In this document: positions 1 to 10,782 of the stretch, one piece after another
How the letters are laid out: each line of letters starts with the position of its first letter
Numbering within the stretch: the stretch's first letter is position 1
Assembly (NCBI GenBank): GCA_027422505.1
Contig: JAPQWV010000012.1
Span: 22,604,001 to 22,668,000, forward strand
DNA: 64,000 nt
Source of the DNA: Craterostigma plantagineum
Taxonomy: Eukaryota > Streptophyta > Magnoliopsida > Lamiales > Linderniaceae
Direction of reading: 5' to 3'
Position numbers and translations under genes: made by a program
Notes under the pieces: model-generated
What the model saw: the letters and a program-made list of their open reading frames with translations, nothing else
What the model was told of the DNA's origin: nothing
Databases searched by the model: none

Positions 1-1341
1 TTGATATTGATTTCCTTCAAACCTAAGAGAACTCTTCATCGAAATTCATATTCCATGTTAGTTATTAATTTAAATCCTATGATAAGATTTCGATATATAT
101 CATAAACAATCTCGACATTATAACACAATTCGACATTCTATGTAAATTAATCTTTAGATCTCGACATTCTATAACTGCAATGCCCTTACAAGTTAAAACA
201 CATTTTCCTTTCGACATTTCTCCAAAAATTCGATCAAACTCTAAAATCCTTAAGAACCTAATTACATCGAAACTCCAGAATGTCTCATTATTAAGGATGT
301 TCATATATCAAAACTTATTTATTCTAACGAAGGTACTTATTATTGTTACATATTCATTAAAGATTCGAACCATTAAAATATTAACAAGTTCTAACACCGA
401 AATCATCTAAACAAGTATAGATGAAATCCTCTCAGAAGCATCTAAGAAACCCTAATATACCTATAAAGCCACGAAATCTTCTAAGTTTACTTATCTTTTG
501 TTTATTAATAACTATATGCCATATATATGCAACTTACGAAGAATCATAACTAGAAACATAAAATCATAACAATAATCCATACCCTTATTAGCCTTCGTTG
601 CTTACTGTGTGAACGTTTCCCCCCCCCCTTTTTTTAATTTCGACAATGTGTATGATGTTAGTTATTAGCTTTTGTTCCCTCAGTTCTTAGTCTTTGATAT
701 TTATCCAATTGACATAACTATTCCCTTATTACTTATCCTATAGTTTGCGTGTATTAGTAGTCAAATGACATCAATGTTTTTGTAATGCTTATCTTATCTT
801 TAAGAGACATTGGTTATATTATTATTATAGATCTCGAAATCTTTCTACTTGCGTTTGATCTGAATGTCGAAGTCATATCTCGACATTTTATTTAGTTAGA
901 TTTTTTAATCTCGAGATCAAGACCTTCGATATCTAGTCCTATAAATTGTTTAAATTGCTACTCGAGATCTTTGGTTGAATAATTTCGAGATTCTCCTAAA
1001 ACAAATCTCAAGATTTTTTTTTCAATGAGTTTCGACACTATATTTGAAGGGTCTTGACATTCTTCTTTAGCCATACTTAAATATCATTTAAATATTTCTT
1101 CCACTTTAAGGAATCTCAAGGATATCATCAAACTGCCTAATTTATTTAATTACTTTAATTAACATATAAAGTTCTTCAAAACCTGAGAAAACCTTAAAAA
1201 TTTCTAACTTTCGTAACATTCACTTCTATCTCTTTGAGGACATAGAACTATAATAATTTAAATACCTTATTCTATATATATACCTCTGTTTTAAAATAAC
1301 TTATATGAATGCATGAAATTATGTAAATCGTAAAATTATGA
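1..1341. other. AT-rich intergenic sequence, no gene seen
   Basis: No convincing coding frame, RNA gene or element boundary was found. The stretch repeatedly shows short motifs of the type TCGACATT, CTCGAGAT and TTCGAGAT between about 60 and 1060, and a C10/T7 homopolymer run near 620-637. The motif recurrence suggests decayed repeat DNA, but no terminal repeats could be defined. Confidence 0.4.
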
Positions 1342-2442
1342 TATGAGGTTTCGGTTCCTGACAGACTTGGAGCAATTGAAGGCATCATAAGAAATGTACG
1401 AGAGAGTGTCGAGTATGTGAACCGCTCAGATTCAAGACGGATGCAATTCACAGAATGCGTGCAACAATTGCAATTGAAAGACCGAAAGTTAATTCGTGAT
1501 TGTAAGACCCGATGGAATTCCACATTCGAAATGTTGACTTGTGCCTTGAAGTTCAAAGACGCGTTCTATATGTTCAAAGAGCGAGATCTATATTATGATT
1601 GTTGCCCACAAGAGGAAGAATGGGAGAAAGTTCAAAAGATTTGCTTGCTTTTAGAGGGATTTTGGACAGCCACGCATATCATTTCACGTAGTGAATATCC
1701 TACTTCAAACTTGTTTCTTCAAAAAGTTCAAAAAATTAAGTCGACATTGGATAACAATGTGAATGCTGAAGACTTACTTGTTCGTGAATTGGTTGGGAAA
1801 ATGAAAGCAAAATTTGACAAATATTGGAGTGATTGTAATTTGTTGATGGCTGTCGACGCTGTGCTTGATCCCACAAAGAAAATGCTTGCACTTGAGTTTT
1901 GCTTCCCTAGGCTTTATTCTCATAGCGATGCACAACACAATATTTTTAAAGTGAAGAAAGTTCTCAATAGCTTGTATGATGAATATGCACGGGAATACGC
2001 TAGTAAAGGAGTTATTGCTTCGAATTCTGAAAGTGTTGGTTCATCTAGCGAGGCGAATAGTGGCCAACAAAATTATATATATAAATGGGACGATTTTGAT
2101 GCATATTGTGCGGAAGTGGAGACGTCTGAGATTAAAAAATCTGAATTGGTCGATTACTTGGAAAAGAATCGTTTGAGGAAGGACGAGCTTCCCAAAGGTT
2201 TTTCTTGTTTAGATTGGTGGAAGATGAATCGAATGCAGTATCCAATATTGTCTAGGATGGCCGCTGATATCCTCGCCATACCTGTGAGCACGGTGGCTTC
2301 AGAAGCAACATTCAGTGCTGGAACAATAGTAATAGATTCTTATCGTGCATCACTCTCCCCGGACACCGTACAAGTTTTACTTTGTGGAGGTGATTGGCTT
2401 CGACATATACATGGCGTGAAGAAAAAGATGAAAGTAAGTTGA
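1342..2442 (+). pseudogene. hAT-family transposase fragment (RICESLEEPER-like C-terminal half)
   Basis: The frame is open from 1342 and has its first ATG at 1417. It encodes the C-terminal half of a plant hAT (Ac/Tam3) transposase. Early on it reads RDCKTRWNST, the conserved start of the RNase H-like region of RICESLEEPER-type proteins. Near the end it has the hAT dimerisation motif (LDWWK...YPILSRMAADIL, then STVASEATFSAG and a DSYRASLSPDTVQ-type block). The N-terminal BED zinc finger and first catalytic region are missing upstream, where a stop at 1339-1341 closes the frame. The last codons run into AAAGTAAGT, a possible splice donor, with a possible acceptor near 2515, so a short 3' exon may follow. 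No terminal inverted repeats or target duplication were found. It is most likely a truncated, inactive copy; a domesticated gene is less likely. Confidence 0.8.
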
Positions 2443-2854
2443 ATTAATAATACATATTAGTTATTTAGCATATTTATAATCATGGCTTCATTCTTTTACT
2501 ACTTTTTATTGTAGGGTGAAAGAACATACCAAGTGATTAATATTCAGCCCTCCACTTAATGATGAGGTATAATTGTATTCATTCTTATATTTTTCAAATG
2601 TTGGAAAATCACGATTAATTGTTTGTGAATTTCGCAGATGATGAAGAATGGAATCAAGATTGGTATTGTTCAAGATTGAAGTTTGAACTTGTCAATTAAT
2701 GGAACTGCCTTTGGTTGCCTTTCTATATTTGAATTTGGATTTGTTTGAATTGTGCTTGAACCTTGAATTGTGTGTTTTCTTCTATTTTCTTATTCAGAAA
2801 AAAATTAAAAAAAGGAGATAATCGAGCTCGAAAGTTTGACCAAAAGAGAGGACG

Positions 2855-3423
2855 GATAAAGTGTTTGAGGACGGATAATGGAGGAGAATATACTAGTGGG
2901 GAATTTGATAGCTTTTGCAAAAGGGAAGGCATCAAAAGGCACTTCACTACGGCGTATACTCCACAACAAAATGGAGTGGCGGAGCAGATGAACAGGACTC
3001 TGCTGGAGAGAACAAGAGCCATGTTGCGAACTGCAGGTCTGGATAAATCATACTGAGCAGAAGCAGTCAACACCGCCTGCTACGTGATCAATCGATCACC
3101 TTCAACGGCAATTGATAGAAGACGCTGGCTTCTCGGTCCACATCTCCATCGGCGTCTTCTGATCAATTGCCGTTGAAGGTGATCGATTGATCACGTAGCA
3201 GGCGGTGTTGACTGCTTCTGCTCAGTATGATTTATCCAGACCTGCAGTTCGCAACATGGCTCTTGTTCTCTCCAGCAGAGTCCTGTTCATCTGCTCCGCC
3301 ACTCCATTTTGTTGTGGAGTATACGCCGTAGTGAAGTGCCTTTTGATGCCTTCCCTTTTGCAAAAGCTATCAAATTCCCCACCAGTATATTCTCCTCCAT
3401 TATCCGTCCTCAAACACTTTATC
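2855..3423. repeat. near-perfect 262-nt inverted repeat inside a copia integrase
   Basis: Positions 2855-3116 are the reverse complement of 3162-3423. Reading both arms base by base I find one difference in 262 (AGT versus GGT near 2896). The 45-nt spacer itself carries a 9-nt inverted repeat (3117-3125 with 3152-3160), leaving a loop of about 26 nt. Both arms encode the same integrase segment (TDNGGEY ... PQQNGVAE) and both hold the same TGA stop after the LDKSY residues, so the duplication is younger than the stop mutation. A transcript would fold into a long hairpin. Confidence 0.95.
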
Positions 3424-5029
3424 TTCTTTCCTGTATCAAGTTCGATCCGAGCCTTGAAATTCTTGAAGGTAACAAACACATCTCCCTTACTCTTGATGAT
3501 ATAGACCCAACATCTCCGGGAGTAATCGTCAATGAAGGACATGAAGTACTTCCCTCCTCCTCGGGATGAAACCGGTGATTGTCATACATCAGAGTGAACC
3601 AATTCTAGAATATTGTTGCTTCTAAAATTTGATGTGTTGAATTGTAGCCGATGCTGCTTGTTTGCTACGCAATGCTCACAGAGTGGTAGTGATACCTTCG
3701 TGAGACCCGGAAGTAGATTCTGGCCCGCAAGAATTTTCATTCATTGTTCCGACATATGCCCGATCTTCTGATGCCATAGCATAGTAGATCTTTCGGTTGA
3801 ATTTTCCGAAGTTACAGACGCTTCCCCTTCTTGCACCGTCTCTCCCAACAGCATATACAAATTTGCAGCAACCTTTTCACATTTTCATGACTACGAGTGC
3901 TCCCCGGAATATTTTCATTATTCCTCCTCGAACTTTGATTTCACAGCCAAGATCATCGAGCTGTCCTACAGACAATAAATTCTTCTTTAGACCTTCCACG
4001 TGCCGCACTCCTTGAATAGTGCGAACTGTACCGTCGTGCAACTTCAACCTCACGGTTCCAACGCCTACGATCTTTAAGGCATTATCTTCACAACGTTACA
4101 CAGATCCTCCTAAGACAGGTTCGTAGTGGTTGAACCAGTCTCTTCGAGAGGTCATATGATAAGTTGCGCCCGAGTCAAGAAGCCATATCTCATCGTAGGC
4201 CTTCCTGCTCTCCGTTGAGATAGCTGCTTCGCTACACAATACGTCTCCACTTGGCGCGTTTGCCAGATTTCCTTGAGGATTGGAGTTCTTCAGGCTCCAA
4301 CAATCCTTCTTCAAGTGACCCTTCTTTCCACAGTGGTAGCATTTCACATCCTTCTTCTTACTTCTTGATTTTCCCCTACCTTGAGTGTGACTCCCACTTG
4401 AACCACGTTCCGTTGATCTCCCTCTCATCACTGTCAAAGCTTCGACCTGTTGCGAGCCTGCTTGATGGTCCTCCTTGTTCTTACGACGATTTTCTTCTTC
4501 GAGAATAGCAGCTGCGATGTTATTGAAGACCAGAACCTTCGTGTTGTTCGTCAAGTTGATGAGGAGTTGATCATACGAATCAGGTAGACTTTGAAGTAGA
4601 ATTTCCGCACGTTCTTTATCCTACGTTTTATACCCCAACGATGTTAGCTGGGAAAATAGAGTATTCAAGACGTTGAGATGCTCCGTCACCGAAGTAGATT
4701 TAGACATTCTCAAGGTGAACAATTTTCTCTTCAAGAAAATTTTGTTGTGTAACGACGTCGACTCGTACAGGCTGGTTAGGTGGTCCCAAATCTCCTTTGC
4801 CGTTTTCTTTTCTTCAACGCTGTGACAATATCTTATCTGCTAGTGCCAGATGGAGATTTGCGACAGCGCTCCCGTCCATCTCGTTCCATTTCTTTTCGTC
4901 TGTCACTGTAGCTGGTTTTCCATCGATAGCCTCCAGACAGCCGTCTTTACGCAAGATCGCCTTTATCTTTAATTTCCACAGTGAGAAATTTTTCCCGTTG
5001 AACTTTTCGATATCAAACTTCGCCGCCAT
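3162..5029 (-). pseudogene. Ty1/copia gag-protease-integrase remnant
   Basis: This is a broken copia polyprotein read on the minus strand. It starts at 5029 with a gag N-terminus (MAAKFDIEKFNGKNFSLWK). Past a frameshift near 4810 it continues with the zinc knuckle CYHCGKKGHLKKDC, followed by the protease motif LLDSGATYHMT (4554-4096). After further frame breaks comes the integrase core from about 3542 with TDNGGEY and PQQNGVAE. Reverse transcriptase and RNase H are absent because the sequence turns back on itself in the inverted repeat at 2855-3423. Several frameshifts and the TGA after the LDKSY residues make it non-functional. Confidence 0.85.
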
Positions 5030-5211
5030 AATTTCTGCTCAGTCGTGAGCGATACCTACGATGGGGTTGCAGCAGATAATTATTGAACTCGTACCGGCTT
5101 TTTCGTCACCGTAACAAGGGCAGTATAATATCTAATATTTTCTGATGTGGAGGGTCCACGTTAGTGGCAACCACAGAGCATACGATAAATAAATATATAA
5201 AACCCAAGCTA

Positions 5212-5224
5212 GGCTCTGAGACGA
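5212..5224 (-). other. degenerate primer-binding site of the copia remnant
   Basis: On the minus strand this reads TCGTCTCAGAGCC, close to the TGGTATCAGAGCC initiator-Met tRNA primer site typical of plant copia elements. It directly abuts the LTR end CCAACA, which fixes the element's orientation as minus. Confidence 0.6.
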
Positions 5225-5226
5225 AT

Positions 5227-5800
5227 TGTTGGCGTGGCAGCGGACCCGGTCGAATAATATTGCGGCTAATATTTGGGTAATTAAAGATAAATTGTGGACA
5301 CCGAGATTTAACGTGGAAAACCCCCAAACAAATCGAGGTAAAAAACCACGGGCAAGGAAGAAGAATCCACTATAGGGGAAATGTAGGAGTTACAACCTCT
5401 CGTACTACAAATGAGAAAAGCCTCAATATCTCTCTTTATAGTCGGAGAAAATACCCGACAAACTCTCTATTATTTTTCCTCTATTTTTTCCTCACACTTC
5501 TTCTGTGATTTCTCTCTGTTTGTGGGATGCTTTCATCGTTTGCTCTCATGGCCTATTTATAAGCATTCTAGCTTGTGCAAATGAGGTAATTGCTTACCTC
5601 ATTATTAATCTGAACACATTGCATAAAGTCTTCAGCAGCACTTTAACGTTGCTGCTTCTTTGACCATTCCAAAAGGCCATGTGCCTTTTAATTAGTATGT
5701 CGACAGAAAGGTCCTTAAACTTATTATAGGTTTCAAAGGTTACCGATAAATCCACATAATGATAAACTGGTGACTGAAAATAAAAAATAAATAACTGCAT
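5227..5800 (-). mobile_element. 5' LTR of the copia remnant (outer end uncertain)
   Basis: On the plus strand the LTR begins TGTTGGCG at 5227, next to the primer-binding site. It contains a promoter-like box, CTATTTATAAGC near 5552-5563, which reads as a TATA box on the minus strand. The outer TG end is not clear; CA dinucleotides near 5798 and 5813 are candidates. No matching second LTR was found, consistent with loss of the 3' half of the element at the inverted repeat. Confidence 0.55.
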
Positions 5801-5925
5801 TAGTTGATGTACATTGTAGACTGAGTAGTAGAGGATAAAAATGAAATAGAACCAGATTCAAGAGGTATTTATTGGATGAATTATTATTTGGAAAGGTTAC
5901 ACCTTATTTGGGAAGATTACACTTA

Positions 5926-6438
5926 GACAATCTCCAACCGAAAAACGCGATCTCAAACCCAACTGCATTCTCAAAATCAAAATGCAGTAATTCTTCTCCA
6001 ACCAATAAACCAATTCATTAAAAGACCATTATTGTAATATTCTCTTCTATCCGATTTTTTAATATTACCCATGAAATTTACAACTTTACAAATCAGACCA
6101 TACTATTATTTTAAGTTCGATTGAAAAAAAAAATAATTTCACAAATTAACAACAAACTCAATTATTTCATATAGAAACCGTAGAAAAAAATAATTATTAA
6201 TAACATGAGTCCTTTTATATATTTTTATTTATTTTTTATTTTTTATATGAGTACTTAAATAATTAAACATAATAAAGGGTAGGTATTGTAATTTTTAAAT
6301 CATCAAACGCATATTTTGAGATATTCTCATTCCCAAAATGTATGTATGCGTTTAAAACAGGAGAGAAAATAAAAACGCATTTTGAGCTTGAACTTTTAGT
6401 ATATATTTTGAGTTTTTGGGTATCGATTGGAGATGCTC
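5926..6438. mobile_element. MITE, PIF/Harbinger (Tourist-like), TSD TTA
   Basis: The terminal inverted repeats are GACAATCTCCAACCG on the left and GAGCATCTCCAATCG as the reverse complement of the right end. TTA flanks both ends (5923-5925 and 6439-6441), the target duplication of PIF/Harbinger elements. The 513-bp interior is AT-rich and non-coding. The related GAGCATCTCCAA terminus is common in plant genomes. Confidence 0.7.
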
Positions 6439-6454
6439 TTAACTACCTAGTAGT

Positions 6455-6735
6455 ATAAAATCAAATCAATCCATGTCAGAATTTTTTTATATGTAGGCAC
6501 CTAATAGAATAAATTGTATACACATAGGTATGCATCAGTTTGGCTGAAGGTACATCATATTAGAAATTTAGGTAGCATAAGAAAACATATATTAATACAC
6601 AATACATTGAAAAAATGTACGTCATGCTTATAGGGATATGATACATAAAACGGATATGATATATAATATGCATATAAAAGATACGTAAACAATACGAAAT
6701 GGTACCAACAACTGAACGGGTAGTTGTGTGCAAAT
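6455..6735. repeat. decayed copy of the MITE at 8485-8903
   Basis: Blocks of this stretch match the element at 8485-8903 in order, for example TTTTTTTATATG(T/C)AGG near 6481, GGTACATCATAT near 6550, and ACTGAACGGGTA against AGTCGAACGGGTA near 6710. Many point changes and lost GGTAC motifs show that it is an older copy. No ends could be set. Confidence 0.6.
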
Positions 6736-6889
6736 ACTTTACTCTACTAGCTACCTATAAATAAATTTCTCCTAACATGGCAGTGAATGCTCCAACTGAG
6801 TAATGTACATAAGCCGAATTTTACAATTTTTATTCTTTTGGAGATTTAAGTAGATACACCTTATTTATAGTTTAATTGCAGTAACCGAC

Positions 6890-7140
6890 AAACATGAGTA
6901 ATATACCCTAGTATTTCTGGCACACCCAGTGTGCAATATAATAAAATTATATTATTAAATAGTTTTAAAAAGGAATACACTAAAAATAGAATTTGGTAGT
7001 TAGTATGAGTTTATGAAAGGTATGTGGTTTAAGTCTTTTTTATTTTCTAATGGATGTAGAAAAAATCTGATTGGCCAATTGATACAGACCAATTGACGGT
7101 TTATCCTAGCCCCTCACCCTTGATATAATAGAATAGATAA
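6890..7140. repeat. possible Helitron-type or similar non-autonomous element
   Basis: The stretch contains a CTAGTATTTCTGGCACACCC start-like segment near 6911 and a CTCACCCTTGATATAATAGA segment near 7115. Both have counterparts in the same order in the region 58110-58400. The shared layout suggests two copies of one family. The superfamily is uncertain. Confidence 0.35.
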
Positions 7141-7391
7141 GAGGAATTTGAAAATAAAGGATTGCTCTTATTAAATATAAAACTCAATCCATCTTATGTT
7201 AAAGCGTTGATTAGTTTTAATAATATTGAGAAAGCCCAATATTTTATAATTATAAAATACAATAAGCACATTGATCGATCGACATCCACCAACAACCATT
7301 CCCAAGCATATAAACAAGAGCGTGACTGAACAGCGAACTGAGTTTCCAAAATGCACTACAATCAACGGACAAACAAAATATTGATAAATTC

Positions 7392-7393
<2 letters not shown>

Positions 7394-7437
<44 letters not shown>
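7394..7437. repeat. (AT)n microsatellite
   Basis: A run of about 44 bases of mostly perfect AT dinucleotides. Short open frames across it encode only alternating Tyr/Ile and are not genes. Confidence 0.95.
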
Positions 7438-7439
7438 CT

Positions 7440-8350
7440 CCTGAAAAGACATGTCACACCATTCTCAATAGTTCTTTCTTATTGGGTAGACAATATGTTA
7501 TGCCTCTTCATTCATCACTCACCAATATGTTTTTACATTTATTTCGAAAGTGATGCAATAAAACTATTAGACTGTTAATTTTATGGTATAACCTTGACTT
7601 TTATCTACTATTTAATGAGATGATATTACTATTTCAATATTTAAGAAGGTCAAATTGTGCAATAATAAGGAAGCTTAAACGTTTATAGAGAAGATTCTAT
7701 GCTCAAATGCGATCATGACTTTATATAGGAACAAATTCCATGATCATGATTCATGACTTATATCACTCACATGTCGAGCATATGATAATAAATAAATAAT
7801 ATTAGGGTTTACTTTTTACCGACATAATCCAAATATATATCTTCATGCATGAACGGCAAAATAGTTACGCAAGTCTATAGAGTGACTTGCTTTTATTGTC
7901 ATAAAAATGGTAGGCCTCTAACCAGCCTAACTATTAAATTACGAATATTAAATACCCTTAAGATGTGATTATGGACCATTTGTTTAAAGTAAACTGATGT
8001 TAAATATATGTTCTTTTTAACATTAAGGTAATACATTTCAATATTTCAGTATAATGAAAAAAATAATCAATAGTTGATCACATATCAGTCTCACAATCCA
8101 TAACTACCTTATTCATCGATAATATTACTTATCATCATATTTACGTGTTACATACAAAAAAAATAATGAATTCAATTGTTGTGCCAAAGAAAATATATTA
8201 TTTCCGAATATAACAACTAATGGAAAGTTTTTACCTTGAACAACAATCATCTCACTTTGTCAATAGTCCAAAAGGATTTAAAATCATTTAGTTTAGGAAA
8301 AAAAAATGTTCTTTAAGGATTATTCTTTTTATCTTGTATAATTTCTTGCA
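7440..8350. other. intergenic, nothing recognised
   Basis: AT-rich sequence with no supported gene, RNA or element ends. The short open frames here have no recognisable similarity and no coding character. Confidence 0.4.
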
Positions 8351-9039
8351 CTCCCTCCATCCCGCTAATTTTATCACATTTTTCCATTCCGGGCGTCGCA
8401 ATAATTTTATCACCTTTCCTTTTTTGGTAAAAAATTAAACACATTTAAAATGTAATTGGAGGAAAAAGTGAATGGTGGAAATAAGGGGACTTCACATAAA
8501 AATACCCATTAATATAAAAAATTAGCAAATCAGTACCCTGTCAGTATTTTTTTATATGCAGGTACCTGTCAGAATAAATTTTTTTGACATTGGTACCCGC
8601 TCGCCGCAAGGTACATCATATCACACATTTAGGTACCATAGAGAAACATATTGTGGTACGTAATACAGTTAGAAAATGATACCACCATATAGTTTGCCGC
8701 AAGGTATCGTATGGAACATATATAGGTACCATATATGGGTACCATATAGATGCGTAACGGGTACGCAATACACATATAAAAGGTACGTCAAGACTGGGAA
8801 AATGGTACGCACAGTCGAACGGGTACTTATGTAAAATCATTTCTGACATGGGTACTGACTTGCAAATTTTTTATACGATTGGGTATTTTTCTATAGATTC
8901 ACCTGGAAATAATTAGGAAAAAGTTATAAATTTAAGCAAGTTGTTTATATCTAATCACATTGTACTATATTATTATAATAATGTCACTTAGTTTGCGTAT
9001 CCAGCAACTTATGTGTTAAAATTGATGGGACAGAGGGAG
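8351..9039. mobile_element. Stowaway (Tc1/mariner) MITE, interrupted by another MITE
   Basis: The left end CTCCCTCCATCCC and the right end GGGACAGAGGGAG (reverse complement CTCCCTCTGTCCC) are the canonical Stowaway termini. The match continues inward for about 30 bases (ATTTTATCACA against ATTTTAACACA). TA follows the right end at 9040-9041; the left flank is CA. The element is split by the 419-bp insertion at 8485-8903. Confidence 0.85.
8485..8903. mobile_element. MULE-type MITE nested in the Stowaway, 9-bp TSD
   Basis: The 9-bp sequence TGGAAATAA flanks the element exactly (8476-8484 and 8904-8912), the size expected for Mutator-like transposition. The terminal repeats are imperfect over about 60 bases and share AAAAATACCC, TATAAAAAATT and CAGTACCC blocks. 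The interior is rich in GGTAC motifs and non-coding. It lies wholly inside the Stowaway element and is therefore younger. Confidence 0.85.
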
Positions 9040-9051
9040 TAGTTTATTTAA

Positions 9052-9435
9052 GGCCAAATTATTATTTTAGGTCACTAAGTATGTTTCGTTTTTTGGTCAC
9101 TATGTTTGATAATTGCAAAAGTAGGTCACTAATATATATGTTAGACCAAATTTGGGTCACCCTCTCATTTTTTGGTCACTAAGTATACATGTTTTCGATT
9201 TTGGGTCACTATGAGTTTATGAATGCGAAAATTGATTTAATATAGCAACCCAAAAACTTAAAACACGTATACTTAGTGACCCAAAATTGAAAACACGTAT
9301 ACTTAGTGACACAAAAATGAGAGGGTGACCCAAATTTATTTTAATAATTAGTGACCTATTTTTACAATTATAAAAAATAGTGACCTAAAAAACGAAAATA
9401 TGTGAACTTAGTGATCTAAAAGTATATTTTGGCCA
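9052..9435. mobile_element. foldback MITE with GGTCACTAAGTAT repeats
   Basis: Almost the whole 384 bp folds back on itself: the left half, with repeated GGTCACTA units, matches the reverse complement of the right half for about 170 bases per arm. TTATTTAA flanks it at 9044-9051 and 9436-9443. An 8-bp duplication would fit a hAT origin, but the ends (GGCCAAA) are not diagnostic. Confidence 0.75.
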
Positions 9436-9507
9436 TTATTTAATTTCTTGTCAAAAGATTGTAAAGTTCTTTATCCTTTAAATTTAAGATCCCTATTTTT
9501 ATTTCAC

Positions 9508-9515
9508 TATAAATA
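9508..9515 (+). promoter_or_regulatory. probable TATA box of the IPT gene
   Basis: TATAAATA lies about 270 bp upstream of the IPT start codon, downstream of the last MITE. A (CT)n tract follows, typical of plant 5' leaders. Confidence 0.5.
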
Positions 9516-9589
9516 TAATGTTATGAATCACACCACCAAAAATCATATGAACCTCTGCTCAGTACAGAATTTATAAACCTCAAAATATC

Positions 9590-9592
<3 letters not shown>

Positions 9593-9631
<39 letters not shown>
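9593..9631 (+). repeat. (CT)n microsatellite in the probable IPT 5' leader
   Basis: About 19 perfect CT repeats lie between the TATA box and the start codon. Pyrimidine tracts of this kind are common in plant 5' untranslated regions. Confidence 0.9.
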
Positions 9632-9635
<4 letters not shown>

Positions 9636-9786
9636 ACACTTCATCAACCACGTACCATAACGAAACGATCAACAGCTATTACATTCTTCAGTACTATAAT
9701 TAAATATTATACGCATGAGTAAGAAAAAAAAAGAAATAAAAACAACATAAAATATCCTTAGTTTTTTTATTACATTCTCACGCCTT

Positions 9787-10782
9787 ATGAAAGCAAAACC
9801 ATTTCTGCAGCTACTACCACCAACAAAAAGAACGCCGCCGCCGCCCTACTCCTCCTCGCGCCGCCGCCACCATAATAATGACGTCGTCGTCGTCGTCATG
9901 GGCCCCACTGGATGTGGAAAGTCAAAGCTCTCCGTCGACTTGGCGTCGAGATTCTTCAGTCCCTCGTCGGCGGAGATCATCAACTCCGACAAGATACAGG
10001 TCCACCGCGGCCTCGACGTCACCACCAACAAGATCCCGCCGGCGGAGAGGCGGCGCGTCGCCCACCACCTCCTGGGTGAGTACAGCTCGCCCGCGTCGGA
10101 GTTCTCCGCCTCGGACTTCCGGTCGTCGGCGTCGCGCATCGTCGCCGGATTACACCGGAATGGGAAGGTGCCGTTCGTCGTCGGCGGCTCGACCTCCTTC
10201 ATCTACGCGCTTTTGGCCGGGAAATACGATCCCTGCGCCGTCGATCCCTTTTCCGATAGCTCGCCGCCGTCGCCGGAAAATGGTCTTTTCTGCAGGGAGC
10301 TGAGGTATGACTGCTGCTTCATATGGGTCGACGTGGAGCTGCGCGTGCTGAACACTTACCTCGACAGGCGCGTGGACGAGATGCTGGCTTCGGGGATGTA
10401 CGAGGAGCTGGCGAAGTACTTCGGCGATGGTTCAGAAACGACGTCGTCTTACTCCTTGGGGCTGAGGAAAGCCATCGGCGTCGCTGAGTTTCGGAGGTAC
10501 TTCGAGGTAGTCGGCGGAGGCGGCGATGACGCGGCGGCGTACGAGGAAGCTGTGAGGGAGGTTAAGGACAACACTTGTCGTTTAGCGAAGGCGCAGTTGG
10601 GGAAGATAACGAAGCTGAGGGATTTTGCAGGGTGGGACCTGAAAAGGGTCGACGCCACGGCGGCGGTAACGGCGGCGATGGGCGGAGGTTCGCCGGAGGA
10701 AGCGTGGGAGAGGGATGTGGTGGGGCCCAGCGTGGAGATTGTCAGGGCGTTTCTTGAAAGAAGATTATTATATTTGATATAA
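9787..10782 (+). CDS. IPT: adenylate isopentenyltransferase (cytokinin synthesis)
   Basis: An intronless 331-residue protein of the IPT/MiaA family. It transfers the isopentenyl group of dimethylallyl diphosphate to the N6 position of ADP/ATP, the first step of cytokinin biosynthesis, usually in plastids. The P-loop GPTGCGKS is at residues 39-46. It is followed by the family motifs INSDKIQVHRGLDVTTNKI and VVGGSTSFIYALL, and C-terminally by YSLGLRKAIGVAEFRRYF. The size and lack of introns fit plant ATP/ADP-type IPTs (IPT1/3/5 group) rather than the intron-rich tRNA-type IPTs. The N-terminus (residues 1-35) is rich in Pro, Ser, Arg and hydroxylated residues and could be a plastid transit peptide. 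The gene is strongly GC-rich at third positions compared with its AT-rich flanks. The exact paralogue cannot be assigned. Confidence 0.95.
   Translation: MKAKPFLQLLPPTKRTPPPPYSSSRRRHHNNDVVVVVMGPTGCGKSKLSVDLASRFFSPSSAEIINSDKIQVHRGLDVTTNKIPPAERRRVAHHLLGEYSSPASEFSASDFRSSASRIVAGLHRNGKVPFVVGGSTSFIYALLAGKYDPCAVDPFSDSSPPSPENGLFCRELRYDCCFIWVDVELRVLNTYLDRRVDEMLASGMYEELAKYFGDGSETTSSYSLGLRKAIGVAEFRRYFEVVGGGGDDAAAYEEAVREVKDNTCRLAKAQLGKITKLRDFAGWDLKRVDATAAVTAAMGGGSPEEAWERDVVGPSVEIVRAFLERRLLYLI

Noticed and set aside
9846..10658. Overlapping open frames in and opposite to the IPT gene
   Set aside because: GC-rich codon usage of IPT opens other frames; none has a domain, while IPT motifs are intact in the annotated frame.
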